This document shows positions 47,219 through 57,414 of a stretch of 64,000 bases of DNA, piece after piece. This DNA is from Lepturacanthus savala (Eukaryota; Chordata; Actinopteri; Scombriformes; Trichiuridae): contig CM060464.1 in the NCBI GenBank assembly GCA_030544235.1, positions 25,376,152 through 25,440,151 of the forward strand, given 5' to 3'. The translations under genes were made by a program, and so were the position numbers. The notes under the pieces were generated by a model. The model searched no databases. It had not been told where the DNA came from and saw nothing but the letters and a program-made list of their open reading frames with translations. Positions within the stretch are counted from its first letter, which is position 1. The number at the start of each line of letters is the position of its first letter.

Positions 47219-47587
47219 GGCAACACGGTGGAGCAGGGGTTAGCGCTGTTGCCTCACAGCAAGAAGGTCACAGGTTCAAGACCTCCTTGGTCCTGGATCT
47301 GGGACCTTTCTGTGTGGAGTTTGCATGTTCTCCCCGTGTCTGCGTGGGTTTTCACCAGGTACTCCGGCTTCCTCCCACAGTCCAAAAATATGCTCAGGTT
47401 AATTGGCGACTCTAAATTGCCCGTAGGTGTGAGTGTGTGAGTGAATGGTGTGTGTGCCCCACGATTGGTTGGCGACCATCTGGGGTGTATCCCTGCCTCT
47501 CGCCGTAAAGCGCTGGGATTGGCTCCAGCAGACCCCTGCGACCCTAATGAGGAATAAGCAGGTATAGAAAATGACTGACTGACTGAC
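47219..47587 (+). mobile_element. tRNA-like SINE, full-length copy
   Basis: 369 bp flanked by a perfect 13-bp target duplication, tgtaacaggtttg, at 47206-47218 and 47588-47600. The head resembles a tRNA: 'ggggttagcgctg' is a candidate A box, and GGTTCAAGACC (47273-47283) a candidate B box, both promoter elements for RNA polymerase III. The body contains 'tgtgtggagtttgcatgttc', 'tcctcccacagtccaaaaat' and 'ttggcgactctaaattgccc'. It ends in a (GACT)n tail. Long target duplication, internal promoter and simple-repeat tail identify a SINE mobilised by LINE machinery. The internal open frames are incidental. Confidence 0.9.
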
Positions 47588-47808
47588 TGTAACAGGTTTG
47601 TTCTTCGTCAACAAAAACAGGTTGCAGTCGAACAGACATTTTCCCATCAGATCAACAGCTAATGGTGACAAATTTTGAAAAAAAACTCTAATAGATGAAC
47701 CTCACCACTGCCTATCACTAACACACTGGTATGCAAAGAGCATTTTCCACTTAATTTAACCTGGACCTGTCACAGTCAGAGAAAATAAATTATGTGGAGT
47801 ATTTCTTA

Positions 47809-48101
47809 GCAAGAAGGTTAAGCTTGGTCTGGGACCTTTCTGTGTGGAGTTTCCATGTTCACCCCGTGTCTGAGTGGGTTCTCTCTGGGTTCTTTGGCGT
47901 CCACCCTCAGTTCAAAAACATGCTGAGGTTAATTGGAGACTCTAAATTGTCCATCGGTGTGAGTGTGTGAGTGAATGGTGTGTGTGCCCTATGATAGCTG
48001 GTGACCTCTCTGAGGTGGATCCCTGCCTCTGTGATTGGCTCCATTAGACTCCCATGACCCTAGTGAGGAATGAGCAGGGTATAGAAAATGGATCCATGGA
48101 T
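47809..48101 (+). mobile_element. tRNA-like SINE, 5'-truncated copy
   Basis: Same family as 47219-47587 but starts at 'gcaagaaggtt', lacking the first ~40 bp. Flanked by a near-perfect 13-bp duplication, ggagtatttctta/ggagtattactta, at 47796-47808 and 48102-48114. The tail is 'aaaatggatccatggat'. More diverged than the first copy, so probably older. Confidence 0.87.
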
Positions 48102-48145
48102 GGAGTATTACTTATTCACAACATTTTGCACTTTGCCTGATGTTT

Positions 48146-48901
48146 TAAAGAGATCCTATTGTCAAAAAAACATTTTCAGTGCTTTTGTGTATATATTTAA
48201 GTCTGTTGTTTCTGCTAGCAAATTAACTGTGAAATAAGAGCATTCTATTGTAATCTGGCCTTCTCTGTAGTGTTGCTACAACATGGCTGATCACAATACA
48301 TTTAGAATGGATGTGATTATAGTTACCACCACTCAATCCATGTAGCCACCAGCTCCTTCCAGAGTTCTTGTACTTGACATCTTTTTATCCAACTGCTTAG
48401 CCAATTACAACAGAGTGGACAATTGTACTCATAGTATCATAGATTACCATTGTTGCTATTGTTCATTGAAAAATGCATTTTGTAATTAAAAACACCACTT
48501 TATTTATTGGGCACATTGCAATATAATTATGCACTCACCACTCACAATATGCACTTTAATCAGCTTCTTCAAAAACTAATAGTGTTGCAGCAGTAATATA
48601 ATGTGTATGATCCCCTGACCCTCCATTTAGATGTTTAATTATCATTTATGCTTTATGATTGATTTTTTTTTTACTTATTTTGATTGGGTTTCAATAATAA
48701 AGTGTAATAATAACTTGAACCTGTACATCAATTCAATAGGGAGGGAAACATTTTTTTTATAGTGAGTGTGTGAGAAGGCAGATTGTATTGTTTCTACAAG
48801 TCTAACTATGTGCTTTTAGACGATAAAAGCATGCCGAATTTTATAAATAAACCATGAAAATTTAAATACTAAACTGGGAAAACTGCAAAATAGACCCTTT
48901 A
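48146..48901 (+). mobile_element. Family C MITE, copy 1, with extra internal sequence
   Basis: Ends form a short imperfect inverted repeat: it starts TAAAGAGATCCTATTGTC and ends GCAAAATAGACCCTTTA. ATGTTTT occurs on both sides (48140-48146, 48902-48908), a probable target duplication. The outer parts align with 52950-53394. The middle (about 48410-48755) has no counterpart there, so this copy carries an insertion or the other a deletion. Confidence 0.7.
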
Positions 48902-49380
48902 ATGTTTTGTGAAGTACTTTGAATGGCCTCATACAGAAATGTGCCATATAAATAAACCTGCTTTGCCCACACACCGTATGGCAGTCAAACAAAGAACACT
49001 TAGTCAGGGTGAGGAATCGATAATGGTTTGGCTTAACAGAAAATGAATAAACATTACAATGCTGTCATGGCAACGGTAAACAACAGCGAGTTTTGCTGAA
49101 AGAACATGGTTTAGTTCAAAATGACCATTTTTGATGGTTAATGCTCTATAGCTGTAAACTGAAACATGAACGGGGCATGTAAATAACTCAATCCACAAAT
49201 TATCTTGACAGAAAATCACCTGCTTTTTAAATTAGCCAAAGATGACTAATTTAAGTTTCATCTGCAGAGTCTAACTGACTTGAGTCCGTTGTTGTTGCTA
49301 CTTTGTCTTTAACATTTGTGCAGTTTCACTTGTATTTTTTTTTTTTTTAAATAAAAACCTGTTGGTATGTGGAAGTCAAA
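48902..49380. other. Intergenic sequence
   Basis: 48905-48970 reads like a LINE tail ('gaagtactttgaatggcctc', 'gtgccatataaataaacctg'). The remainder is AT-rich with a T-run at 49337-49349. Confidence 0.4.
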
Positions 49381-49765
49381 TCAATTCCAAACGTGATCAT
49401 TGTTGATGTTTGTAAACATCAGGGAGCATTTAAAACACGATTCCCCTTCGGCAACATGAAGTTCAATTAAGCAAACAACCCATCTGCTCGTTAACCTCGA
49501 CCTATCGATACACCCATAAATATGATACGCCCTCACCTTAAAGCCTCCTCGGGACCAAAGCAGATCCTGAACATCTTTAAAGGAGGTCTGAATGTTAATG
49601 TGTGCATTAGTGAGGAGGAGGAGGATCCCCGGAGCCCAGCACTTCTCCAACTTAATTATTAAGAGGGGGGGGGACTAATGAACTGCAGGATTACAGAGGT
49701 GATAATAGTGTCTTGGTGGGAGCATTAAGTGTCGCTCTGTGTCATTAGGCTGCGACAGGCAGGGA
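49381..49765. promoter_or_regulatory. Candidate regulatory island with forkhead palindrome
   Basis: Repeat-free block with TGATGTTTGTAAACATCA at 49404-49421, two facing forkhead words (TGTTTGT and TGTTTAC). Also 'cgttaacctcgacctatcga' at 49489, 'cataaatatgatacgccctc' at 49515 and 'acttaattattaagaggg' at 49650. A G-run at 49664-49673. No exon-like frame. Confidence 0.42.
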
Positions 49766-50673
49766 GACAGAAACACAGACACAGAGACAAAGACATATTT
49801 GTTCAGCAGCTTCATACATGACGTGACGTGATTCAGTTTGATTTATTTTTCATGACAAAGACTTGTTTATTTTACAACTTCGGAAATCAGAATTTTGAAA
49901 CTTTATTTTTCTAAATGTCATCATTTGACATCTGACAAAATCAGTGTTCTAAAAAGAAACAAATAGAACAAATTGGTAAAATAACGTGTCTCATATTGTC
50001 TGCATCCTGGAATATAAGACCAGCAGCAGTTGGTGCACACCAAATGGTCCATTCCAGCCAAATGCGCTTAGTTCGGTTCATTTTCATTTGTGTGAAAGCA
50101 TCAGTTGCACTCAGCTGCATTAAATCTAGCAGACTGAAACCTCCAAAAAGAGGTGGTCTCAGTCTGCCTGACTCCCTCTGGTGGGAACACAAACTCGACC
50201 CAAACAAACTATTCAAGATGCATCATGGGAGGGGGGGTACTAATTATTATACTTTGTTTGTTTGAAGATAAACACTGATGAAACTTCAATGTGGGCAAGT
50301 TTGGTTCATTTGTATGTGTGAAGGTGGAGTCTATATGTTACATAGGAAAAATTGTATTGCTTGGTGCGGACCAAATATCAAACTTGTGGTGTGAAAACAT
50401 TCAGTTTAGTTTGGGTCAAGCTTCATGTGTTAATGTCAGAGGTTTTCCCATAAAATTTAACTCTTTTAATTTGATTTTTCTTCTTCTGTTTGTTTCAGGT
50501 TTTCAGACTACACACACAATTGGTGTGTATTTTGGAAGGCGAACACATTTCCCGCGCTTCCAGTGTATTTTGTTGCATGCTCAAACTTTGTGGGAAAAAC
50601 ATTATTCACCAGTAATCCAAAGGAACCAAAGACTCAATTAAATGAGAAATACATGTTCCAGTTTCATGTATCT
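49766..50673. other. Intergenic sequence, no gene seen
   Basis: 50030-50220 and 50280-50420 have MITE-like words (for example 'gttcggttcattt', 'gtgtgaaagcatcagtt', 'gcttggtgcggacc') and may be a decayed element. The frames here have no domain. Confidence 0.35.
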
Positions 50674-50688
50674 TCTCTTATATGTTTT

Positions 50689-51004
50689 CTCATCTCATCT
50701 TCTATACCCCCTTATTCCTCATTAGGGTCACATGGTCTGCTGGAGCCAATCCCAGCGCATTACGGCGAGAGGCAGGAATACACCCCAGATGGTCGCCAGC
50801 CTATCATGGAGCACACACACCATTCACTCACACACTCACACCTACGGGCAATTTAGAGTCTCCAATTAACCTGAGCATGTGTTTGGACTGTGGGAGGAAG
50901 CCAGAGTACCTGGTGAAAACCCACGCAGACACGGGGAGAACATGCAAACTCCACACAGAAAGGTCCCAGACCCAGGACCAAGGAGGTGTTGAACTTCGAC
51001 CTTC
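50689..51004 (-). mobile_element. tRNA-like SINE, 5'-truncated, inverted copy
   Basis: Reverse complement of the family at 47219. Flanked by a perfect 15-bp duplication, tctcttatatgtttt, at 50674-50688 and 51005-51019. On its own strand it begins 'gaaggtcgaagttcaac', again lacking the ~40-bp tRNA-like head. Very similar to the full-length copy through 'ttggcgactctaaattgccc'-type words. It ends in a (GATGA)-like tail. Confidence 0.9.
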
Positions 51005-51149
51005 TCTCTTATATGTTTTAATTAATGTTATTTTAACATATTCCTGCATGAAAATCCTTCTTTTCTCATCCTTTCAAATGCTTTCAATTGTTTAATAGCT
51101 CATCCTCTATGAAGAAGGTCATGCAGCTCAGTTCATGTTCTGTTCTGGT

Positions 51150-51478
51150 GGCACCTGGAAGCTGCCTGTAATTCTCTTCATCTCACCCTTCGTATACATT
51201 ATAAATCCTTAGAATTCATGTTCAAATGCTGCTTCTCTACACAGAACATATATTGCACAATATATGTTCCCTCCTGGAAGAGGAATCTCTCCTGAGGTTT
51301 TTTCCGTCTCCTTTTTTTCCCTGTTAAAGATTTTTTTAGGCAGTATTTCTTATTTTTCTTATCAAGGATCTAAGGACAGGTGATGTGTTGTGTTGCTGTG
51401 CAGACTGTAAAGCTCCCTGAGGTCAGCCTGTGATTCCAGATATTGGGCTATACAAATGAAATTGACTTGATTTCACTC
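51150..51478 (+). mobile_element. Fish LINE 3' region
   Basis: 'ccctcctggaagaggaatct', 'cctgaggttttttccgtctc', 'ccctgttaaagattttttta', 'cagactgtaaagctccctga', 'attgggctatacaaatgaaa', then 'ttgacttga'. This succession is the familiar 3' untranslated end of an abundant fish LINE; no coding part remains. Family name uncertain. Confidence 0.68.
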
Positions 51479-52135
51479 ATCTTGAACTCTGCGGCGTAAA
51501 CAAAACATTGCAGGTGCACATTTGATTTAAATCCCTCGTCTAACTGTACACCACCAAGTATTACAGGAGTAAAGATGCTTTAACTTCTGTTTCACTCACT
51601 GCATTTCTGCCAACATATTTTGACACATTTAGAAATATATGTTAGGAAAGTTTGATTGAAAGGGCGAAATTGGAAGGAAAAACAATGTCATGAAGAAGTT
51701 TTTACACTCAGCTCACTCAACTACAGTTCCCCACCAGACTGGTCTGGGCCGGTGCTGTCCACGCTAAGAATAGGATATGGGTTTCCGTTTGTCTCACTCT
51801 CTCTTTTTTAATTAATCACACTCGCTGATTGTGCTGTGTGAAAATACATTGAATCTGTGCTAATGATGTTTTTTTTCTCTCTCTCTTTATTTAGGCGGTT
51901 CTGGTGGCTTCTCTGCTCCATTTTGTCCCGTCTCTACTGTTCGGAAGCATGCATTTATTCATCAGTCAGACTCATTTTTATACATGCCAGAGAAAATTGA
52001 ATATATCTAGGTGTGTTCATACCTAGTGTTCCATTTGGTCTGATTTTAATCCAACTAAGGTGTGTATACATGCATTGTAAAAATCTGACCATAGTCAGAT
52101 AACCAAAGTAATCAATTTTCTTGAATGTCAGGTCA
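51479..52135. other. Intergenic sequence
   Basis: No gene seen. 51950-52130 has facing words ('tcatttttatacatgccaga', 'gtgtgtatacatgcattgta') that may be a decayed MITE. Confidence 0.35.
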
Positions 52136-52144
52136 TATATATCT

Positions 52145-52480
52145 ATAAAGCAAGGAGCATCTGTGTGTCTGTGCCTCACGTATCTCTCTGATTGTTTGTC
52201 AGATCAACCTCAGCTTTAGGATATGACAAGTTTTTGATCGATATTCAAAACATCATGATGATCATTAAAAATTTAACTCCCATAGACTCACGTATCACAG
52301 TGTTATCCTGTAGCAGCACTTTAGTTACAGTGTAAAGCTCCATATCCTCCTCATGTTGCTTCCCACCGCTTTATTTACAATTCAGTGTCCTGTTTCTTCC
52401 AATTGTGCAGCCAACATAACAAAAATAACATAACGTCTCGCAAATACCACACGCTAAGATGTTAGCTGGTTTATATTGCT
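52145..52480 (+). mobile_element. Family A interspersed repeat, copy 2
   Basis: Starts tctataaagcaaggagcatc, then tgtgtgtctgtg; continues 'cgtatctctctgattgtttg', 'ctcccatagactcacgtatc', 'acagtgtaaagctccatatc' and 'gctaagatgttagctgg'. Collinear with 25881-26285 in the opposite orientation. Confidence 0.65.
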
Positions 52481-52582
52481 TTATTCCTCACGCTAACACA
52501 GGCTACTGTGTATACTCCAAGACATATTTATGTGTATGTGTGTACTCCAAGATGCATTTACAGATACTCAGGAAATGCCAGC

Positions 52583-52610
52583 ATCACCTATCACCTATCA
52601 CCCATCACCT
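52583..52610. repeat. Four 7-bp repeats (atcacct)
   Basis: atcacct, atcacct, atcaccc, atcacct in tandem. Confidence 0.85.
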
Positions 52611-52645
52611 AACAGAACATCGGGCCTAAAGTAATTTATTTAAAA

Positions 52646-52649
52646 ACTT

Positions 52650-52719
<70 letters not shown>

Positions 52720-52723
52720 AAGT
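52646..52723. repeat. Perfect 78-bp palindrome around (TA)31
   Basis: ACTTTGTG, then 31 TA dinucleotides, then CACAAAGT. The unique 8-bp arms are exact complements, so the whole stretch is a perfect inverted repeat with no spacer. Confidence 0.95.
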
Positions 52724-52944
52724 AAGGGATTTATTATAAGTCTGGTTTTACTTGGACTATTGTATTCGTATGTCTCTCCTTATCTCAATCTACATCCATG
52801 TTTTACCCAATGTACAATTTATTATATTTATTATTATTTATTAAGACTCTGTAACAGTCAGCACTCCCTCATTTGGACAAACATGAAAAATCGACTTAAG
52901 CTTCCACTTTTCTATATGAATAGCTACATATTTCCTACAGGCAC

Positions 52945-53394
52945 TGCACTAATTATGAAAAAAAAACACTTTCAGAGCTTATGTGTAAATATTTAGGTCT
53001 CAGTTGTTCTCACTAACACTGAAACTGTCGAATAAGGCCACCCACTTATTCTATTGTTGGCTGGCCTCCTCTGTAGTGTTGAAACATGATGGAGCACAAC
53101 CCATTTGGAAATGATTCCCGCTGTGATGTCACAACAGGAGTAGAGGTTAATAGTATCCTTGTAAAACCTTGTAGCCGCTTCCTCCTTCCAGAATGCTTGT
53201 TTCAACTTATGTTTTTCCAAGACAGGGCATTTGACGTAGCCCAGCGCTAGAAGTGAGTGTGAGACGGCAGACTGCGTTGTTGCTACAGGTCTATCTAGGG
53301 GCTTTTGGACCATAAAAGCATGCAACGTTTTGTAAATAGGCCCTGAAAATTTAAATATTAAACTGAGAAAATGGCAAAATAGGCCCCCTTTAAA
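52945..53394 (+). mobile_element. Family C MITE, copy 2
   Basis: Aligns with 48160-48901: 'acactttcagagcttatgtg', 'ctggcctcctctgtagtgtt', 'cataaaagcatgcaacgttt', 'gaaaatttaaatattaaact', then 'gcaaaataggccccctttaa'. The left end is blurred by an A-run, so its border is approximate. The reverse-strand open frame within it is not a gene. Confidence 0.7.
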
Positions 53395-53720
53395 TCCAAT
53401 ATTTAATCTGGCCTTCTTCACTGGAACATGTGTGAAGTCAGTCTATGCTAATATCAGATTTACTGTTGTCACAGGCAAGACAGAATCACCGGAGTATCTT
53501 TGAAGAAGTAAAACATAACATGTTTTCAATTCCTCTGAGGTTTGTGTTGAAAGGTCACATGTTCACTGTTGTTATGAACATATTTACATTATAGCCGATT
53601 TAAATATCACTAGTCAGAACTGTAACCTCTTAATAAACTAATAACTAAAACCACTACATGTGAAATGTTGGGATACAAACTGAGTTATTTCTAAGATCTG
53701 ATCAGATATTCAACTGCAGT
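53395..53720. other. AT-rich spacer
   Basis: Nothing recognisable. Confidence 0.4.
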
Positions 53721-54260
53721 ATTTTCCTCTCTGTGTCTCTACATGAAGGCCGAGCTGCTCTTGTACTTCTTCTTCTGTTTTATTCAGCTCTCTGTCAGGC
53801 GGGGCCCGTCTTCAGGGGCCTGACATTTCAGCTCTGTGTGCTTTTCAGCCCCTGTGATTTCCACACAGAGCTCCCCCCCCTCCAACTCCCCACACCCCAC
53901 ACCCTTCACCCCCGCACACAGAGGGAACCACTCAGGTCTCATTTACCCACAATCCCGCACTTGGACGGCGCTCCAGCCGACGTGTTTCTGATGTCCAGAG
54001 AGTCCGATTTATCATGTTTTAAAGCGACGCGTCCCATTCATCATCCGACTGAGCGCCGCCTTCGTTAGCTGATATCAGACTGTGATACGTCTCTAATTAG
54101 ATTCACAGACGCAATCATATAAACGTGTTCGTCTCGCTGCTCACCGTCCGTGTTTAAAGAGCATCCCAACATGCTAATATCTGCATGTGTTTGACCTGCA
54201 GCCGCAGCTTCTCCATCTGATCGGCTTCATTTAGCGGCTGAATTATATAGCTTCTTCTTC
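53721..54260. promoter_or_regulatory. Candidate regulatory island
   Basis: GC-rich, repeat-poor. Includes a C-run area (53870-53920), then 'ttggacggcgctccagccga', 'ttaaagcgacgcgtcccatt', 'tcatccgactgagcgccgcc' and 'ctctaattagattcacagac'. The 111-codon frame over it (53733-54068) has a hydrophobic start but no recognisable domain or splice context, so I prefer a non-coding reading. Confidence 0.37.
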
Positions 54261-54764
54261 CTTTTTCTTCTTCTTTTTCTATTCCTACTCTCCTCTAAGT
54301 CTGATTACAGAAACATTTGATCAGATGAGAGAAGAGGAAACACACAAACTGCTGCAGAGGTCAGACTGGTGTTAAACTAACATGTTGGAGTGCTTCTGTG
54401 TCTCCGGCTACATGGTTGATTTAAACTCTTTCATCAAGCGAAACATTTCTGTGTTCATGTTTCACTGATGTTATTAATCAGTTTTACTTCTATTGTGTCA
54501 AACATACGATTACAAGACTTCCAGAAATGCAGAAGTGCATCATAAATGTTTAAATAGGCCTTCAAATTAATAATAATTATTATTATTATTTTCACAATAA
54601 TGATAAAACTGGCATATGTGGATAAAATGAAAAAAGCTGCACTATAGCTGATGAAAGTGTACAGAGAGAAGAATAATTTATCTTGATAAAGAGCTTTGTT
54701 CTCTTCTTCCAAATGCATTGTGGGAAGCATCAAAACCATGGATGCAGTGGATCAGTAACTTTAA
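54261..54764. other. Intergenic sequence, no gene seen
   Basis: Small AAT/ATT tract at 54570-54592. Confidence 0.4.
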
Positions 54765-55290
54765 GCTACTTTCAGACTGCAGCCTGAAATGACCTAAATC
54801 ATATTTTTTCTCCCCTATGTGACCTGTATCTGATCTTTTAATGACAGTCTGAACAACACAGATCCGATTTTTTCAAATTCTAGCCAGGGACTTGGATATG
54901 TCTTAAAACCGATACATATCTGATCTTTTGACATGACTTCAGTCCAAATGACCAGGTTGCATTCATCCCACCTACATGTCATCAATAAGCAACAAACGCC
55001 TTTATTCTGCACTGAAGTAGGTGGAAGTAAGAAGAAAGCAACAACTATGGCCAAAGACTTGACAGCAACTTTAAAATCACCAGATACTCACCACTAGCGT
55101 CCATGTTTACTTCCATAAACACTGAGCATGCTCACTGCGTGTGACGTCATCGTGTCCTTCAATCCAGATTTGGGACACACGGATGTCACATGCAAGTCGC
55201 ATTTTATTGGAAATGTGAATGGCTTCTCCCAAAAAAACAGATTTAGCAAAAAATCTTAATTGAGTATTAAGACCTGCAGTCTGAACGTAG
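54765..55290. mobile_element. Long MITE with 'gctac.ttcagactgcag' ends
   Basis: The left end GCTACTTTCAGACTGCAG and the reverse complement of the right end, GCTACGTTCAGACTGCAG, differ by one base. The inside has the alternating 'gatctgat', 'cagatccgattttttc' and 'tggaaatgtgaatgg' words of a common fish element ('ggctacgttcacactgcagg'). Internal frames are decayed. No clear target duplication. Confidence 0.72.
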
Positions 55291-55700
55291 CCTGACACTC
55301 AGAACAAATCTGTTCTATGAGACATCACATTTACATCCGAACTGTCCAACAAGTTAACACAACAATCAGCTGACAGCACTGTGGACACAAAGAAAGGCTT
55401 AAACCATGAAGCTCAGACGGCATCTACATGAAGCCAAATACTATTACTATTTTCCCACACATAAGGACCTGTGTCCACATTAATACAGGCCATTCTCCTC
55501 TTAGTGGCATGTGTGAATGACAGATGAGCCAACAGAAAACCAGGGAAGAAGAAACAGTCTACTGTTTCCTCACATTTAGTTTCTTGCAGCAGATTACAAC
55601 AATCTGAGCAGAGAAAGGTGGTAGATACGACTGGTTTGGTTCTGAAAAAGCTGTCCAAGTCAATAGTAAAGAGAACAATACATGCATGAAGCTGTTCTCT
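55291..55700. other. Intergenic sequence, no gene seen
   Basis: Nothing recognisable. Confidence 0.4.
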
Positions 55701-55724
55701 GTTGTTGTTGTTGTTGTTGTTGTT
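55701..55724. repeat. (GTT)n microsatellite
   Basis: Eight GTT repeats. An open Leu-rich frame starting here is an artefact. Confidence 0.95.
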
Positions 55725-55901
55725 ATCTTTGCTGGGTTGCTACCAGGTCAGAGACATTGTGTCATACTCATACACTGTACTGCAGTATTCATACATACAC
55801 ACTAAGCTGACACACATGCACATACCTACCTACATACACACATATGTTAAGTATGTAGTCAAAACACACCCGCGCGCACACACACACACACACAGCTCCA
55901 C

Positions 55902-55914
55902 AGCGCCCCCTGGG
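55902..55914 (-). promoter_or_regulatory. CTCF-like motif, - orientation
   Basis: The + strand reads AGCGCCCCCTGGG; the - strand reads CCCAGGGGGCGCT, a good CTCF core. It lies beside a short CA tract in a small GC-rich block. Confidence 0.4.
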
Positions 55915-56025
55915 TCTCTGCTCACAGCTGTGAGCCTCCAACAGCAGATTAATCATCTGTGTTCAACCACAGTGATAAATGAGCCGCCACCAACACACTC
56001 TGCAGATCAACGGTCAGGAACCTGC

Positions 56026-56026
<1 letters not shown>

Positions 56027-56112
<86 letters not shown>

Positions 56113-56128
56113 ACATACACACACACAT
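56027..56128. repeat. (CA)n microsatellite
   Basis: About 100 bp of CA alternation, with ATAC interruptions at the right end. Confidence 0.97.
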
Positions 56129-56154
56129 GCACATTGTTAGACGATGAATAACTG

Positions 56155-56420
56155 TGTTAGAGCTGCAACGATTTATCGTTTTGTGTCATTCGTTAAGGAA
56201 AAAAAGGTCAGAATTCTCTGATTCCAGCTTCTTAACTGCAAATATGTTCTGGTGTCTTCTGTGACAGTAAACTGAATATCTGAATAGCTGTACAAAAACA
56301 ATACATTGTACATGAGACTGGGAAGCACTGACCACCATTCTCCACCTTTTTTCTGACACTTTAATGGACCAAAGAACTAATTGATTAATCTAGGTAATAA
56401 TTGTTAGTTGCAGCCCTGGT
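56155..56420. mobile_element. 'agagctgcaa' fish MITE (family E), complete copy
   Basis: Left end 'agagctgcaacgatttatcg'; right end, reverse-complemented, 'gggctgcaactaacaattat'. Internal 'agaattctctgattccagct', 'acagtaaactgaatatctga' and 'tctgacactttaatggacca' match the family consensus order. The flanks ctgtgtta/ctggtgta are too different to call a duplication. Confidence 0.8.
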
Positions 56421-57410
56421 GTAAAATAGAAACATGATGCAGCTGTAAAGTGTTTGGCAAGACAGCAGCAGCAGCAACATAGTGGATATCAACCATGATG
56501 GGTCATCTGTAAACAGAAAATGACGCTGCCACAACTCATAGAATTTGTTCTTCTCTTCAACATTCACATTCATGTATCTTGAAGAGATCTTCTAATGGAC
56601 AGAATGAGCAGGAGGAATGACTACATCAAGAAAAATGTGATTCATGTTAATTTTAGCACCTTTAAATGCTTGTATGTGGAAATGTAACAATGCTGACTGG
56701 AATTAAGGAAGGCTGAAACCTTAGCAGCTGTTTTTTAGTTACAGCTTACATGGCAAAGCCTAACTGTTGCATTGTGGGTAATGTTGAGTGCTGCTGTCCT
56801 TCCTGCTATATTAATTGTTTAATATTCCAGTCACCTGGTGCCTTATCAAATTATATTATCAACTTTATTATATTATTATTATATTATTATTACATTATAA
56901 CCCTTTTTTAAGATAAAGATATTAATTTCAGTTAAAGTCGACAACAACAACTGTTTGACATTCTTGTTGACTACTTTTGTAGAAATTTCAAACCCATAAT
57001 TTCACTGCTTCTTCATCACCTCTTATAGAGTCATCTCTTTATTTCTTTTGGTAATAATGTTTTCTAATAATTTTCATGGAAATAAAAACATTTCCAGAGC
57101 AACACATCTTTAATTCATATTTTCTTGGGGTTAAATACATTTTTTTGTTTTGTTTTGTTTCTTAATCTTATTTAGCATTTTCTGACATTCTGTTCAATCA
57201 AGAAAACTTCTTCAGCTTTTAGGAATTCATTCACACCCTAAAATAAAACATTATATATTGGTATACCATTGGTATACCATAGTCATATTTCAAACTATTT
57301 GGTGAATTTTGAAAAGTATGAATGAGGATGGTTGCTATGCCGACGTTTGTTAATTTGTTAGGACAGTAGATAACTCTCGTGGGTCCAGTGTGCTGGGTAG
57401 AGGGGAGCAT
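56421..57410. other. AT-rich intergenic sequence
   Basis: Contains ATT-rich tracts (56865-56895) and a tandem ggtataccatt pair at 57259-57281. No gene. Confidence 0.4.
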
Positions 57411-57414
57411 ATGT

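Noticed and set aside
47219..47300. tRNA gene
   Set aside because: The A- and B-box-like words belong to the SINE head; no cloverleaf can be drawn.
47185..47440. Overlapping + strand frames, echoed at 50828-51049 (-)
   Set aside because: Both are translations of the same SINE; the apparent protein conservation is repeat homology.
53733..54068. Frame with a hydrophobic start that looks like a signal peptide
   Set aside because: Followed by Pro/His low complexity from C-rich DNA; nothing supports a secreted protein.
55702..56151. 149-codon frame on the + strand
   Set aside because: Composed of GTT and CA microsatellite translations.
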